In this document: positions 42,732-50,208 of the stretch, piece by piece | Layout of the letters: the number at the start of each line of letters is the position of its first letter | Position numbering within the stretch: position 1 is the first letter of the stretch | DNA from: an uncultured Prevotella sp. | GTDB lineage: Bacteria; Bacteroidota; Bacteroidia; Bacteroidales; Bacteroidaceae | Length of the DNA stretch: 50,208 nucleotides | Assembly (NCBI GenBank): GCA_934204655.1 | Contig: CAKPZJ010000018.1 | Location: 1-50,208, forward strand | Reading direction: 5' to 3' | Position numbers and translations under genes: made by a program | Notes under the pieces: generated by a model | Told to the model about the DNA's origin: nothing | Seen by the model: the letters and a program-made list of their open reading frames with translations, nothing else | The model's database searches: none

Positions 42732-44099
42732 ATGACGACAACCAACAGCGAAAGAGGACATTTCGCGACCAAGATAGGCGTTATCCTGGCCACGGCCGGC
42801 TCGGCCATAGGGCTGGGCAACGTGTGGCGGTTTCCCTATATGGCCGGGCAAGACGGCGGCGCTGCCTTTATCCTTATATATATAATATGTATAGTGGTGC
42901 TGGGCATACCCGGCATGATTGGCGAGTTTGTCATAGGCCGCCACTCGGCCGCCAATGCGGCCCGGGCTTACCGCAACCTGTCTCATGGAGGCCCCTGGCG
43001 TTTCGTGGGACTGATGGGAGTCATCACCTCGATGATTATACTGGGCTTCTACGCCGTAGTGGCCGGCTGGTGCCTGCAGTACCTGGTGGCCTCGGTGGCC
43101 GGACAGCTCCAGGGCGACGCTGCCTATGTGAGCAGCTACTTCCAGACCTTCTCGGCTCACCCCGTCTATCCCGTGGTGTGGACGGTGGTGTTCATCCTGC
43201 TTACCCACATGGTGGTGGTGCGCGGCGTGAGGGGCGGCATCGAGAAGACGTCCAACTTCCTGATGCCCGCGCTCTTCGTGCTGCTCGTGGTGATAGTCAT
43301 TGCCTCGTGCAGTCTGCCCGGGGCGATGCGGGGAATAGACTTCCTGTTCTGCCCAGACTTCAGCAAACTCACCCGAAGCGTCATGCTCGACGCATTGGGC
43401 CAGTCCTTCTTCTCCCTGTCGCTCGGCACGGCCTGCCTGTGTACCTATGCGTCGTACTTCAGCCGTCAGACCAACCTGGGAGCCGCGGCCTTTAAGATAG
43501 CGGGTATCGACACGCTGGTGTCTATCCTGGCCGGACTGATGATATTTCCCGCGGCCTTCTCCGTGGGTGTCAATCCCGACAGCGGGCCGTCGCTTATCTT
43601 CATAACGCTGCCCAATGTGTTCCAGCAAGCCTTCTCGGCCCTGCCCGGAGTGGGCTATGTGGTGGGCATACTGTTCTACGCGCTGCTGTCGCTGGCTGCC
43701 CTTACCTCTACCATATCCATGCACGAGATAGGCACGGCCTACTTCTACGAGGAACTGCACATAAGCCGTAAGCAGGGTGCCTGGATGGAGACCGCGGCCT
43801 GCATCGTCATCGGCATCCTGTGCTCGCTGTCCATGGGAGCCGTAGACGGACTTGCCGTGGTGGGCCTGCCGCTCCTGGATGCCTGCGACTACCTTACCTC
43901 TAACATCCTCATGCCGCTGGGAGCCCTCTCTACCTCGATATTCTTAGGCTGGTGTGTGCCCCGGAGCGTGCTGCGCGACGAGCTGACCAACTGGGGAACA
44001 CTCCGGGCCACCTTCTTCCGCGTATGGCTCTTCGGCATACGCTTCGTGAGCCCTGTGTGTATCCTGCTGATATTCCTTCACCAGATGGGCATCGTGTAG
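42732..44099 (+). CDS. Sodium:neurotransmitter symporter family (NSS) transporter, second copy
   Basis: The 455-residue LeuT-fold protein starts MTTTNSERGHFATKIGVILA and shows GSAIGLGNVWRFPYMAGQDG in TM1, DALGQSFFSLSLGTACLCTYAS in TM6 and GLMIFPAAFSVGVNPDSGPS in the following loop. Many stretches are shared with the preceding gene (for example ILAGLMIFPAAFSVGVNP), while loops and ends differ. The two may import different amino acids, or act together; the substrate is not evident. Confidence 0.92.
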   Translation: MTTTNSERGHFATKIGVILATAGSAIGLGNVWRFPYMAGQDGGAAFILIYIICIVVLGIPGMIGEFVIGRHSAANAARAYRNLSHGGPWRFVGLMGVITSMIILGFYAVVAGWCLQYLVASVAGQLQGDAAYVSSYFQTFSAHPVYPVVWTVVFILLTHMVVVRGVRGGIEKTSNFLMPALFVLLVVIVIASCSLPGAMRGIDFLFCPDFSKLTRSVMLDALGQSFFSLSLGTACLCTYASYFSRQTNLGAAAFKIAGIDTLVSILAGLMIFPAAFSVGVNPDSGPSLIFITLPNVFQQAFSALPGVGYVVGILFYALLSLAALTSTISMHEIGTAYFYEELHISRKQGAWMETAACIVIGILCSLSMGAVDGLAVVGLPLLDACDYLTSNILMPLGALSTSIFLGWCVPRSVLRDELTNWGTLRATFFRVWLFGIRFVSPVCILLIFLHQMGIV

Positions 44100-44136
44100 C
44101 CCATAAGCCGTAGTAACCACCACCTAACCGATAACC

Positions 44137-45030
44137 ATGTCCCGACGACCCATATACCTGAACCGGAGCGACCGGATGGCCCTGGCGCTCTTAGCGTTGG
44201 TGGCCTTAGCGGCGCTGGTACTGCTGTGGGGTACGGGGGCAGACATGGGCCATACACCGGCGGTGGCGGCCGACAGCGTGGGCGCCACTAATGAGCCCGC
44301 AGCCGTGGCCCCACGTGGGGAGGGTACCTATGCCACTGGAGAACGTAGGGTGAGGCTCACCGAGTTTGACCCCAACACGGCTGACAGCACCCTGCTGCTA
44401 CAGATAGGACTGCAGCCCTGGCAGGTACGCTGCATATACCGGTACCGGGCCCATGGCGGGGTGTACCGCCGCCCGTCAGACTTTGCCCGCCTCTATGGGC
44501 TCACCGCCGGTCAGTATCGCGCGCTCGAGCCTTACATCCGTATCGCGCCCGACTACCGTCCCGCGGCCGAGGTCTACGCCCGCTCAGAGGCTGTGGAGCC
44601 GTCGTCCCGCGACACGCTGCGCTATCCCGTCAAGCTGAAACCTACCGAGCGGGTGTCGCTGAACACGGCCGACACCGCGCTGCTCAAGCGCGTGCCTGGC
44701 ATAGGCAGCTACTATGCCCGCCGCATTGTGAACTACCGCCGCCAGTTGGGTGGCTATGTCTGCGTGAGCCAGCTGGCCGAGATTGAGGGCATGCCCGCCG
44801 AGGCTATGGCTTACTTTACCATCGATGCCAGCCACATCCAGCGCCTCCGCATCAACGAGCTGACGCTGGCCCAGCTGCGCCGCCATCCCTATATAGACTA
44901 CCTGCAGGCCCGCGACATCTGCGACTACCGCCGGCTCAAGGGCCCCATCAGCAGTCTGGCCCAGTTGCGCCTGCTCCACGTCTTCCCCGAGGCTGCCCTT
45001 GACCGCCTGCGCCCCTATATAGAGTTCTGA
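44137..45030 (+). CDS. Membrane-anchored protein with three helix-hairpin-helix (ComEA-type) motifs
   Basis: The 297-residue product has one N-terminal membrane helix (about residues 13-32), a low-complexity linker and three HhH repeats: FDPNTADSTLLLQIGLQPW (about 76), VSLNTADTALLKRVPGIGSY (about 170) and LRINELTLAQLRRHPYIDYL (about 228). The first two resemble the ComEA DNA-binding HhH, which captures incoming DNA in natural transformation. It is preceded by the two transporters (38-base gap) and ends at a strong hairpin. A role in DNA uptake is a possibility; no other competence gene is in the window. Confidence 0.85.
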   Translation: MSRRPIYLNRSDRMALALLALVALAALVLLWGTGADMGHTPAVAADSVGATNEPAAVAPRGEGTYATGERRVRLTEFDPNTADSTLLLQIGLQPWQVRCIYRYRAHGGVYRRPSDFARLYGLTAGQYRALEPYIRIAPDYRPAAEVYARSEAVEPSSRDTLRYPVKLKPTERVSLNTADTALLKRVPGIGSYYARRIVNYRRQLGGYVCVSQLAEIEGMPAEAMAYFTIDASHIQRLRINELTLAQLRRHPYIDYLQARDICDYRRLKGPISSLAQLRLLHVFPEAALDRLRPYIEF

Positions 45031-45050
45031 CCGCGCTGTCGATACCCATA

Positions 45051-45098
45051 AACAGGCCGGCGGCTGCCCAGGAAATCCTGAGCAGCCGCCGGCCTGTT
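45051..45098. terminator. Bidirectional terminator between HhH gene and glmS
   Basis: AACAGGCCGGCGGCTGC (45051-45067) pairs perfectly with GCAGCCGCCGGCCTGTT (45082-45098), a 17-bp stem with a 14-base loop between convergent genes. Confidence 0.85.
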
Positions 45099-45108
45099 AG
45101 TATAGAGC

Positions 45109-46974
45109 TTACTCTACCGTTACACTCTTGGCCAGGTTACGCGGCATGTCCACGTTCAGCCCCTTGTCTACCGCCACGTAGTACGCCAGCACCTGCAGGG
45201 GCACCACGCTGAGCAGCGGCACCGTCTCGTTGAGCGTGCGCGGTATCTCGATGACGTTGTCGGCTATGGCACTCACCTGCTCGTCGCCCTCGGTGACGAT
45301 GGCTAAGATGCGCCCGTTGCGCGATTTCACCTCCTGCATGTTGCTGATAATCTTCTGGTACAGCTTGTGGTGCGTGGCCAGGAACACGATAGGCATGTCG
45401 TGGTCTACCAGGGCGATGGGGCCGTGCTTCATCTCGGCGGCCGGGTAGCCCTCGGCGTGTATGTAGCTTATCTCCTTGAGCTTGAGGGCACCCTCGAGCG
45501 CCACGGGATAGTTGAACCCGCGCCCCAGGTACAGGAAGTTGCGCGCATAGGTAAACGTCTTGGCCAGGTCGGCTATCTTGGGTGTCTGCTCCAGTACCTT
45601 CTTCATCTTGTCGGGTATGCTGGCCAGCTCCTCGATGATGTTCTGGTACTCCGTGTCGGCCAGGGTGCCTAATTCGTGGCCCAGCGCCAGCGCCAGCAGC
45701 GTGAGTACCGTTACCTGGCCGGTAAATGCCTTGGTGCTGGCTACTCCTATCTCCGGGCCCACGTGTATGTAGATGCCCGTGTCGGTTTCGCGGGCTATCG
45801 AGGAGCCCACGCCGTTGACGATGCCGAAGATGAGCGCACCGTGAGCCTTGGCCAGCTTCACGGCAGCTAACGTGTCGGCCGTCTCACCGCTCTGGCTGAT
45901 GGCGATGACCACGTCGCCTGGCTCAATGACCGGGTCGCCGTAGCGGAACTCGCTTGCGTAGGCCACCTCGACCCTCTTGCGACACATGCGCTCTATGAGC
46001 TGCTTGCCGATGAGCCCTGCGTGCCAGCTGGTGCCGCACGCTACGATGATGATATGCTGTGCCTGCAACAACTGTTGCTTGTATTCGGTCAGCGCCGAGA
46101 GCACTATGTGGTTGCGATCGGGGTGCTGGCGGTCAGCGAAGAGGCGGCCGCTCATGCAGTCGCGCAGGCAGGCGGGCTGGTCGTAAATTTCCTTGAGCAT
46201 GAAGTGGTCGAACCCACCCTTGCTGAGTTTGGATATATCCAGGTCTACCGTCTTGATGTCGTAGTCGCACGTCTTGTGCTTCAGGTTGATAATGGTGAGC
46301 TCGCTGCCGGACCTTATGTCGGCTATCTGGCCGTCGTCCAGATACACCACCTTGTCCGTGTAGGCCACAATGGGCGTGGCGTCGCTCGCTATGTAGTAGT
46401 TGGCCTTGTCCGGGCCCACTCCCACCACCAGGGGGCTCGACTGCCGGGCAGCCACGATGTGCGCGGGGTCGCTCTTCTCTATCACGGCGATGGCGTAAGC
46501 GCCCACGGCGTCGTTGAGAGCCTGGCATACGGCCGATACGAGGTCCTTCCCGTTCTGCTGGTAGTAATAGTCTATCAGCTGAACCAGCACCTCGGTGTCG
46601 GTAGAGCTCTTGAATGTGTAGCCCTTGGCTTCCAGCTGCTCCTTGAGTACCTGGAAGTTCTCTATGATACCGTTGTGAACCAGCGCCAGCTCTCCGCTCA
46701 TGCTTACATGCGGGTGCGCGTTGATGGCCGACGGCTCGCCGTGGGTGGCCCACCGGGTGTGGGCTATGCCGATATGGCCGCTGCAGTCCTTGTCGCTGGC
46801 AGCAGCTTCCAGGTTAGTTACTTTGCCTTTGGTCTTGTAGACATTCAGTTTGTCGTTGTCGCTTATCAGAGCCACGCCAGCGCTGTCGTATCCGCGATAC
46901 TCGAGCTTCTTCAGGCCGTTGATGAGGATGGGATAAGCCTCCTCGGTTCCGATGTAACCTACTATTCCACACAT
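45109..46974 (-). CDS. glmS: Glutamine--fructose-6-phosphate aminotransferase (isomerizing)
   Basis: The 621-residue enzyme makes glucosamine-6-phosphate, the entry point to peptidoglycan and LPS amino sugars. The N-terminal glutaminase begins MCGIVGYIG with catalytic Cys after Met removal and contains IAHTRWATHGEPSAINAHPH and LVHNGIIENFQ. Two SIS domains follow (IIVACGTSWHAG, IAISQSGETADTLAA, YLGRGFNYPVALEGALKLKE). It ends in the typical LAKSVTVE. The start was placed at the MCGIVGYIG ATG because Cys must be residue 2; an upstream in-frame ATG at 47028 is not used. A leader of about 220 bases precedes it. Confidence 0.97.
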   Translation of the reverse strand: MCGIVGYIGTEEAYPILINGLKKLEYRGYDSAGVALISDNDKLNVYKTKGKVTNLEAAASDKDCSGHIGIAHTRWATHGEPSAINAHPHVSMSGELALVHNGIIENFQVLKEQLEAKGYTFKSSTDTEVLVQLIDYYYQQNGKDLVSAVCQALNDAVGAYAIAVIEKSDPAHIVAARQSSPLVVGVGPDKANYYIASDATPIVAYTDKVVYLDDGQIADIRSGSELTIINLKHKTCDYDIKTVDLDISKLSKGGFDHFMLKEIYDQPACLRDCMSGRLFADRQHPDRNHIVLSALTEYKQQLLQAQHIIIVACGTSWHAGLIGKQLIERMCRKRVEVAYASEFRYGDPVIEPGDVVIAISQSGETADTLAAVKLAKAHGALIFGIVNGVGSSIARETDTGIYIHVGPEIGVASTKAFTGQVTVLTLLALALGHELGTLADTEYQNIIEELASIPDKMKKVLEQTPKIADLAKTFTYARNFLYLGRGFNYPVALEGALKLKEISYIHAEGYPAAEMKHGPIALVDHDMPIVFLATHHKLYQKIISNMQEVKSRNGRILAIVTEGDEQVSAIADNVIEIPRTLNETVPLLSVVPLQVLAYYVAVDKGLNVDMPRNLAKSVTVE

Positions 46975-47201
46975 AATGCTTGGTGTTATTAATATAGTTG
47001 ATGTTGTATTTTCCGTTCTGTCAGCCATGGCTTACGGTAGGCTGCGGGACGCACTGGCTGTTGCCGCGGCGTGCCGTGGGGGTGGGGCCGTGGTACCTGG
47101 GGGCGTGCTGATGAGCTGTATGCCATGTCTGATAGTAAAAAGTAGTTCATTCTTAGTCGGAGTGAAACTTACGATATGCTTTGTTTTTGCTAATATGGTG
47201 G

Positions 47202-47209
47202 CAAAGGTA
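47202..47209 (-). promoter_or_regulatory. glmS promoter -7 element
   Basis: On the minus strand TACCTTTG fits the -7 consensus. Transcription from about 47197 gives an unusually long leader of about 220 bases before the ATG at 46974. I saw no recognisable riboswitch or glmS ribozyme core in it. Confidence 0.55.
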
Positions 47210-47294
47210 GTAATAATCTGTGTAACCATCTGTCTTTTTGGCCATTATTTTTGCAGAAGCGCGAACTTTTTGTTTCGCGGCCCCCTCGGCCCCG

Positions 47295-47485
47295 CCCGTA
47301 ACCATCGTTGCAAACAAAAAGACCGGTCTTTACGTTTCTAATGACGGCTCCGGGAAATGTAAAGGTCAGTCGCTATAAATGGGGTGATAATTTCCGCTGC
47401 CTAAGAGAGCCTCTCCATCCCTGCGCTTTTTACCTCTTTACTTTTTTACCTTTTTATTTTTCATCCAAAGGTCTCTTGGGGCCGC
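47295..47485 (+). repeat. Dispersed repeat, copy 5 (one 21-bp unit)
   Basis: It starts with GTAACCATCG, then AAAAAGACCGGTCTTTACG (47316-47334), a single TAATGACGGCTCC unit, GTAAAGGTCAGTC, ATGGGGTGATAA, CTAAGAGAGCCTC and the pyrimidine tract CTTTTTACCTCTTTAC (47424-47460). It lies between the divergent glmS and secreted-protein genes. Confidence 0.75.
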
Positions 47486-47514
47486 TCCTTGGTGCTCGCA
47501 GACTTTCAAAATGA

Positions 47515-47585
47515 TACTTTTGGCTCGCAGTTGGTAAAAAATATGAATATTTTGGCCCGTTTTTACGAGCTTATGGTTACCTTTG
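47515..47585 (+). promoter_or_regulatory. Two -7 promoter elements upstream of the secreted-protein gene
   Basis: TACTTTTG (47515-47522) and TACCTTTG (47578-47585) both fit TAnnTTTG. The second leaves a leader of about 85 bases with a TCCCCAT/ATGGGGA pairing. Neither has a perfect -33 at 19-20 bases. Confidence 0.5.
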
Positions 47586-47673
47586 CAGCCGTAAATGGTA
47601 AGGGTATCTACTCTCCCCATGTACCCTTATATTTTTTTAGTAACTATTATGGGGATAAACATTATTAAGTGAT

Positions 47674-49500
47674 ATGAGAAAAATCTACTCAATGCTGGCG
47701 CTGTTGATGACTACAGCGCTGTCGGCCCTTGCGGGTCCGCAAACACCCTCTGTTATGATGCCCTCCATGTACATGGGCAGCTCGTTTGTTGCCAACTGGG
47801 GGGGCAATAATTCGGATAAGTATCTGCTCAGCGTCTATACGTTGGGCGACGGGGTCACCAAGGTGGCCGAGGACTTCAGCAAGGTTAATCAGAAAGATGG
47901 CAAGCTGGATGCGGCCAACCCGGGCATACCCGCGGGATGGACGGTAGACGTGGCCGCTAAGGGTACCACCGATGTGGTGTACGATGGCAGCAAAAACCGT
48001 ATCTTGCTTGATGGCGATGCAGACCATGTCACTACACCGGTAATGGTTGGCGGCAATATGACCAGCTGTGTGTTCAAGGCCAACATCGTACATGCCGAGG
48101 GAATAACCAAGGACAACTCGAGTGTGTTCGCGGTGAAAGTATATGACAAGGAGGGCGACCTCCTGACGAGCGGCCGTATCGAGGCCCTTTACTTTGCCAG
48201 CCGGCAGGACTTCAACGTCACCGAGGCGTTTGGCTATATTCCTGCCAATGTGGGTCGCATAGAGTTTGCGATAGAGAAGACCGATGGCCACAGCGTGGGC
48301 GACATCGCCATCAGCTCCATCAGCTATGAGTTCAAGGCTCCTAAGTTCGTAATGACAGACAGGGAGGTGACCGAGACCCACTATACGGTAACCGGGCTGG
48401 ACCCCGAGGCCGTATATTATTACTATGTAAAGGCGCAGGAGGGCACTGAGGTGTCGGATATGTCGGGCATCATGCTCGTAGACGAGTTTCTGCCCACCAC
48501 AGCCCTTCCTGCCAGCGATGTTACGGCCAACTCGTTTACAGCTAACTGGGAGTATCTGCCCAAGTCGGCCGGTTACATCGTACAGGGCTACCGCTATGAC
48601 GTGGCCAAGACCTCGGGCGTGCGCGAGGTGCTGAAGGAAAATTTCTCCAAGTCTACCAAGGGTACCGTGGCACTGCCCATTACCTATGTGTCTAATGCCG
48701 ATGAACTTACCGACTGCCCGGGATGGACTGGCCGCAATCTTATCGCTGCCGCGGGTATGATGGGTGCCAATAGCGGCCGTTTCCCCATGAACATGTCTTT
48801 TGTACACTCGCCCGAGATGAACCTCTCGGCCAGCAAGGGTGTCTATACCGTTCACGTTAAGGCTCACGGCACCGCTGGCGACCAGTTGAGCGTGTACCAT
48901 GTGGGCTATATGGTAGACGGGCACTTGGTGATGCACAAGCTGACGTTCGACGCCAATGGCGACGCAGAGGACACCTGGGAGATGGAGGACGGCGACGGAC
49001 AGACCGTGCTTTCCTTTGAGGAGAGCAAGATGAAACCATTCTTGCTCGATGTGGTCGAGGTGACTCAGAAGGTAAACGCGGGCGATGTAACTACCGTGGT
49101 TCTGCCTGAGGTGCGTGTCAATGACGGCAAGACCACGTCATATACGTTTACCGATATGGTTTCCGACTGCCGTTATGGCTACACGGTGACAGGCTGGCGT
49201 ACCGATGACTACAAGAGCGAGCTCAAGTCGACCACTTCCGAGTATGTCTATGTCAACCTGAGTTCTACCGATGGTATCAGCAACGGCACCGTGTCGGTCG
49301 GCAAGCCCCAGGTGAGTGTCAGTGGCAACACCGTAATGGTTACTCTTGCCCAGGCGGCCCCCATCTATCTGATAGGCATCGATGGCAGCACCCGCCAGGT
49401 AGTAGCTGGCCATGCCGGCGCCAACACTCTGACCGTAGAGCCGGGTCAGGTGTACATCGTTAAGGCTGGTGGCTATGCCTTCAAGTTCGTAGCTCAGTAA
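47674..49500 (+). CDS. Secreted multi-domain protein with T9SS-like C-terminal signal
   Basis: The 608-residue product has a signal peptide (MRKIYSMLALLMTTALSALAG) and two stretches resembling fibronectin-III or jelly-roll starts (MYMGSSFVANWGG near 30, VTANSFTANWEYLPKSAGY near 283). The regions following them (about 65-225 and 330-465) look like related beta-sandwich domains with DFSKV or NFSKS openings and NCP-like WT motifs. The last ~70 residues (IYLIGIDGSTRQVV ... GQVYIVKAGGYAFKFV) resemble a type A sorting domain of the type IX secretion system. The partner and function are unknown. It ends at a terminator directly before the rRNA promoter region. Confidence 0.75.
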   Translation: MRKIYSMLALLMTTALSALAGPQTPSVMMPSMYMGSSFVANWGGNNSDKYLLSVYTLGDGVTKVAEDFSKVNQKDGKLDAANPGIPAGWTVDVAAKGTTDVVYDGSKNRILLDGDADHVTTPVMVGGNMTSCVFKANIVHAEGITKDNSSVFAVKVYDKEGDLLTSGRIEALYFASRQDFNVTEAFGYIPANVGRIEFAIEKTDGHSVGDIAISSISYEFKAPKFVMTDREVTETHYTVTGLDPEAVYYYYVKAQEGTEVSDMSGIMLVDEFLPTTALPASDVTANSFTANWEYLPKSAGYIVQGYRYDVAKTSGVREVLKENFSKSTKGTVALPITYVSNADELTDCPGWTGRNLIAAAGMMGANSGRFPMNMSFVHSPEMNLSASKGVYTVHVKAHGTAGDQLSVYHVGYMVDGHLVMHKLTFDANGDAEDTWEMEDGDGQTVLSFEESKMKPFLLDVVEVTQKVNAGDVTTVVLPEVRVNDGKTTSYTFTDMVSDCRYGYTVTGWRTDDYKSELKSTTSEYVYVNLSSTDGISNGTVSVGKPQVSVSGNTVMVTLAQAAPIYLIGIDGSTRQVVAGHAGANTLTVEPGQVYIVKAGGYAFKFVAQ

Positions 49501-49523
49501 TCAGCCACCCATAGCTATTCTCC

Positions 49524-49571
49524 GAGGCGGAGCTGACCCCAAGGGGGCTCAGCTCCGCCTCGCTTGCTTTT
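49524..49571 (+). terminator. Terminator after the secreted-protein gene
   Basis: GAGGCGGAGCTGA (49524-49536) pairs with TCAGCTCCGCCTC (49549-49561), followed by GCTTGCTTTT. The loop carries its own CCCC/GGGG pairing. Confidence 0.85.
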
Positions 49572-49694
49572 CCCGTGGCCCTATATATAAAAATAGGTAT
49601 AGCCGTCTTATATAGTAAATGTAGCTTCCACATATAATAAGAACAATCTTCATACGTGGGGTGCCCTTTATGGAAAAATCGCCATAATCCCATT

Positions 49695-49730
49695 TTTTCC
49701 CGCGGCCATTCCTGCTTTTCCCGCGACCAT
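49695..49730. repeat. Short repeated motif TTTTCCCGCGRCCAT
   Basis: TTTTCCCGCGGCCAT (49695-49709) recurs as TTTTCCCGCGACCAT (49716-49730), 21 bases apart. On the opposite strand it resembles the CCATCGCGGGAAA end seen in dispersed repeat copy 3. No gene is supported between 49572 and 49870, which is AT-rich and probably includes upstream promoter DNA for the rRNA operon. Confidence 0.4.
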
Positions 49731-49873
49731 CTCCCATTTTTTTCGGTTTTCCCCCGCTCTTATGTTGATGGCCATTTTTTTTCCTATTTATGCCCTCAAA
49801 AAGCGCAGGAGTGCTCTATTTTGTAAATAAACACGAAAAATATGCGTTTTCTGATAATTTTTTCAGCGATTTA

Positions 49874-49905
49874 TTTGGTTAGCACCTGAAAAGTCCCTAC
49901 CTTTG
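49874..49905 (+). promoter_or_regulatory. rRNA operon promoter
   Basis: TTTG (49874-49877) and TACCTTTG (49898-49905) are 20 bases apart, a full match to the Bacteroidetes pattern. A strongly AT-rich region lies upstream. The leader to the 16S start is about 250 bases. Confidence 0.85.
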
Positions 49906-49951
49906 CATCCGCTTTCGAGAACGAAACACTTCCCGGGGCACTGAAGAAAGA

Positions 49952-49962
49952 GTTCTTTGACA
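49952..49962 (+). promoter_or_regulatory. boxA-like antitermination element in the rRNA leader
   Basis: GTTCTTTGACA, followed by GATTTA, resembles the boxA sequence GCTCTTTAACAATTTA of rRNA leaders that bind Nus factors. It sits about 45 bases after the promoter. Two hairpins follow: TGACCTCC/GGAGGTCA (50004-50021) and CCTCCCTGC/GCAGGGGAG (50048-50069). Confidence 0.6.
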
Positions 49963-50159
49963 GATTTAAGATATAACAGAAGAGTAGTAGTACAAGAAGC
50001 TGGTGACCTCCTCGGAGGTCATTAGGGTAAAAGAAGAGAGCCGTCATCCTCCCTGCTTGGGCAGGGGAGATAAGCAGGTACTTTGAACTTGAACGAAATC
50101 ATGGATATAGCGTCCTGGACAGAGACAATAGCCATACTAAGATATGGAAACGATATTTT

Positions 50160-50208
<49 letters not shown>

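Noticed and set aside
46975..47229. Small open frame and possible glmS ribozyme in the glmS leader
   Set aside because: The frame has low-complexity sequence and no family, and I could not find a conserved glmS ribozyme core.

Overview
The window looks like chromosomal DNA of a Bacteroidales bacterium, most likely a fairly GC-rich member of the Prevotellaceae. The signs are the start of a 16S rRNA gene at the right edge with Bacteroidetes-type sequence, promoters of the TAnnTTTG (-7) type, a TonB-linked outer membrane receptor, a DUF3575 protein, a NigD-like lipoprotein, a succinylornithine-type ArgF', an SDR-type threonine dehydrogenase and a GH92 mannosidase. Genus is inference; only the first ~49 bases of 16S are present.

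Layout. 1-264: a minus-strand promoter and a fragment resembling the 5' half of tRNA-Arg(CCU). 265-2751: TonB-dependent receptor. 2752-3948: long intergenic block with a terminator, an ~85-bp tandem repeat, a large inverted-repeat element and a copy of a dispersed repeat. 3949-12435 (minus): five tightly packed envelope genes (LtaS-like sulfatase, GT11-type glycosyltransferase, DUF3575 protein, OmpA/TPR protein, and a protein made of five consecutive small beta-barrel units). 12724-13669: rpmH and efp, divergent. 13802-18224: GT2 glycosyltransferase, radC, murF, GT4 glycosyltransferase. 18387-20618 (minus): GH92. 20619-21621: second repeat-rich intergenic block. 21622-26259: PASTA protein, rluD-type pseudouridine synthase, ddl, acyltransferase, NigD-like lipoprotein, ending at a strong hairpin. 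26392-28714: divergent threonine-catabolism pair (tdh and kbl) with mirrored promoter sequences. 29041-35597 (minus): Xre-cupin regulator, acyl-CoA synthetase, proB, proA, argF', SUMF1-like protein. 36062-37123: M20 deacylase (ArgE type). 37210-40834: fadD-like ligase, prfB, a 47-residue membrane protein, CYTH phosphatase; VanZ-like gene convergent. 41358-45030: two tandem sodium:neurotransmitter-type symporters and an exported triple-HhH protein. 45109-46974 (minus): glmS. 47674-49500: secreted protein with a T9SS-like C-terminus. 49501-50208: rRNA promoter, boxA leader and the 16S start.

How the genes fit together: much of the window concerns the cell envelope (murF, ddl, glmS for peptidoglycan; LtaS-like and glycosyltransferase genes; outer membrane proteins) and amino-acid metabolism around glutamate (proB, proA, argF', M20 deacylase) and threonine (tdh/kbl). 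The least explained material is intergenic. At least five copies of a repeat carry the palindrome AAAGACCGGTCTTT (or part of it) and 1-3 units of a 21-bp repeat. Two large inverted-repeat elements have arms that match within an element but differ between elements. A hairpin cassette ending in a promoter-like sequence occurs twice. I consider these the best candidates for something undescribed. No CRISPR array, integrase, transposase or complete tRNA was seen.
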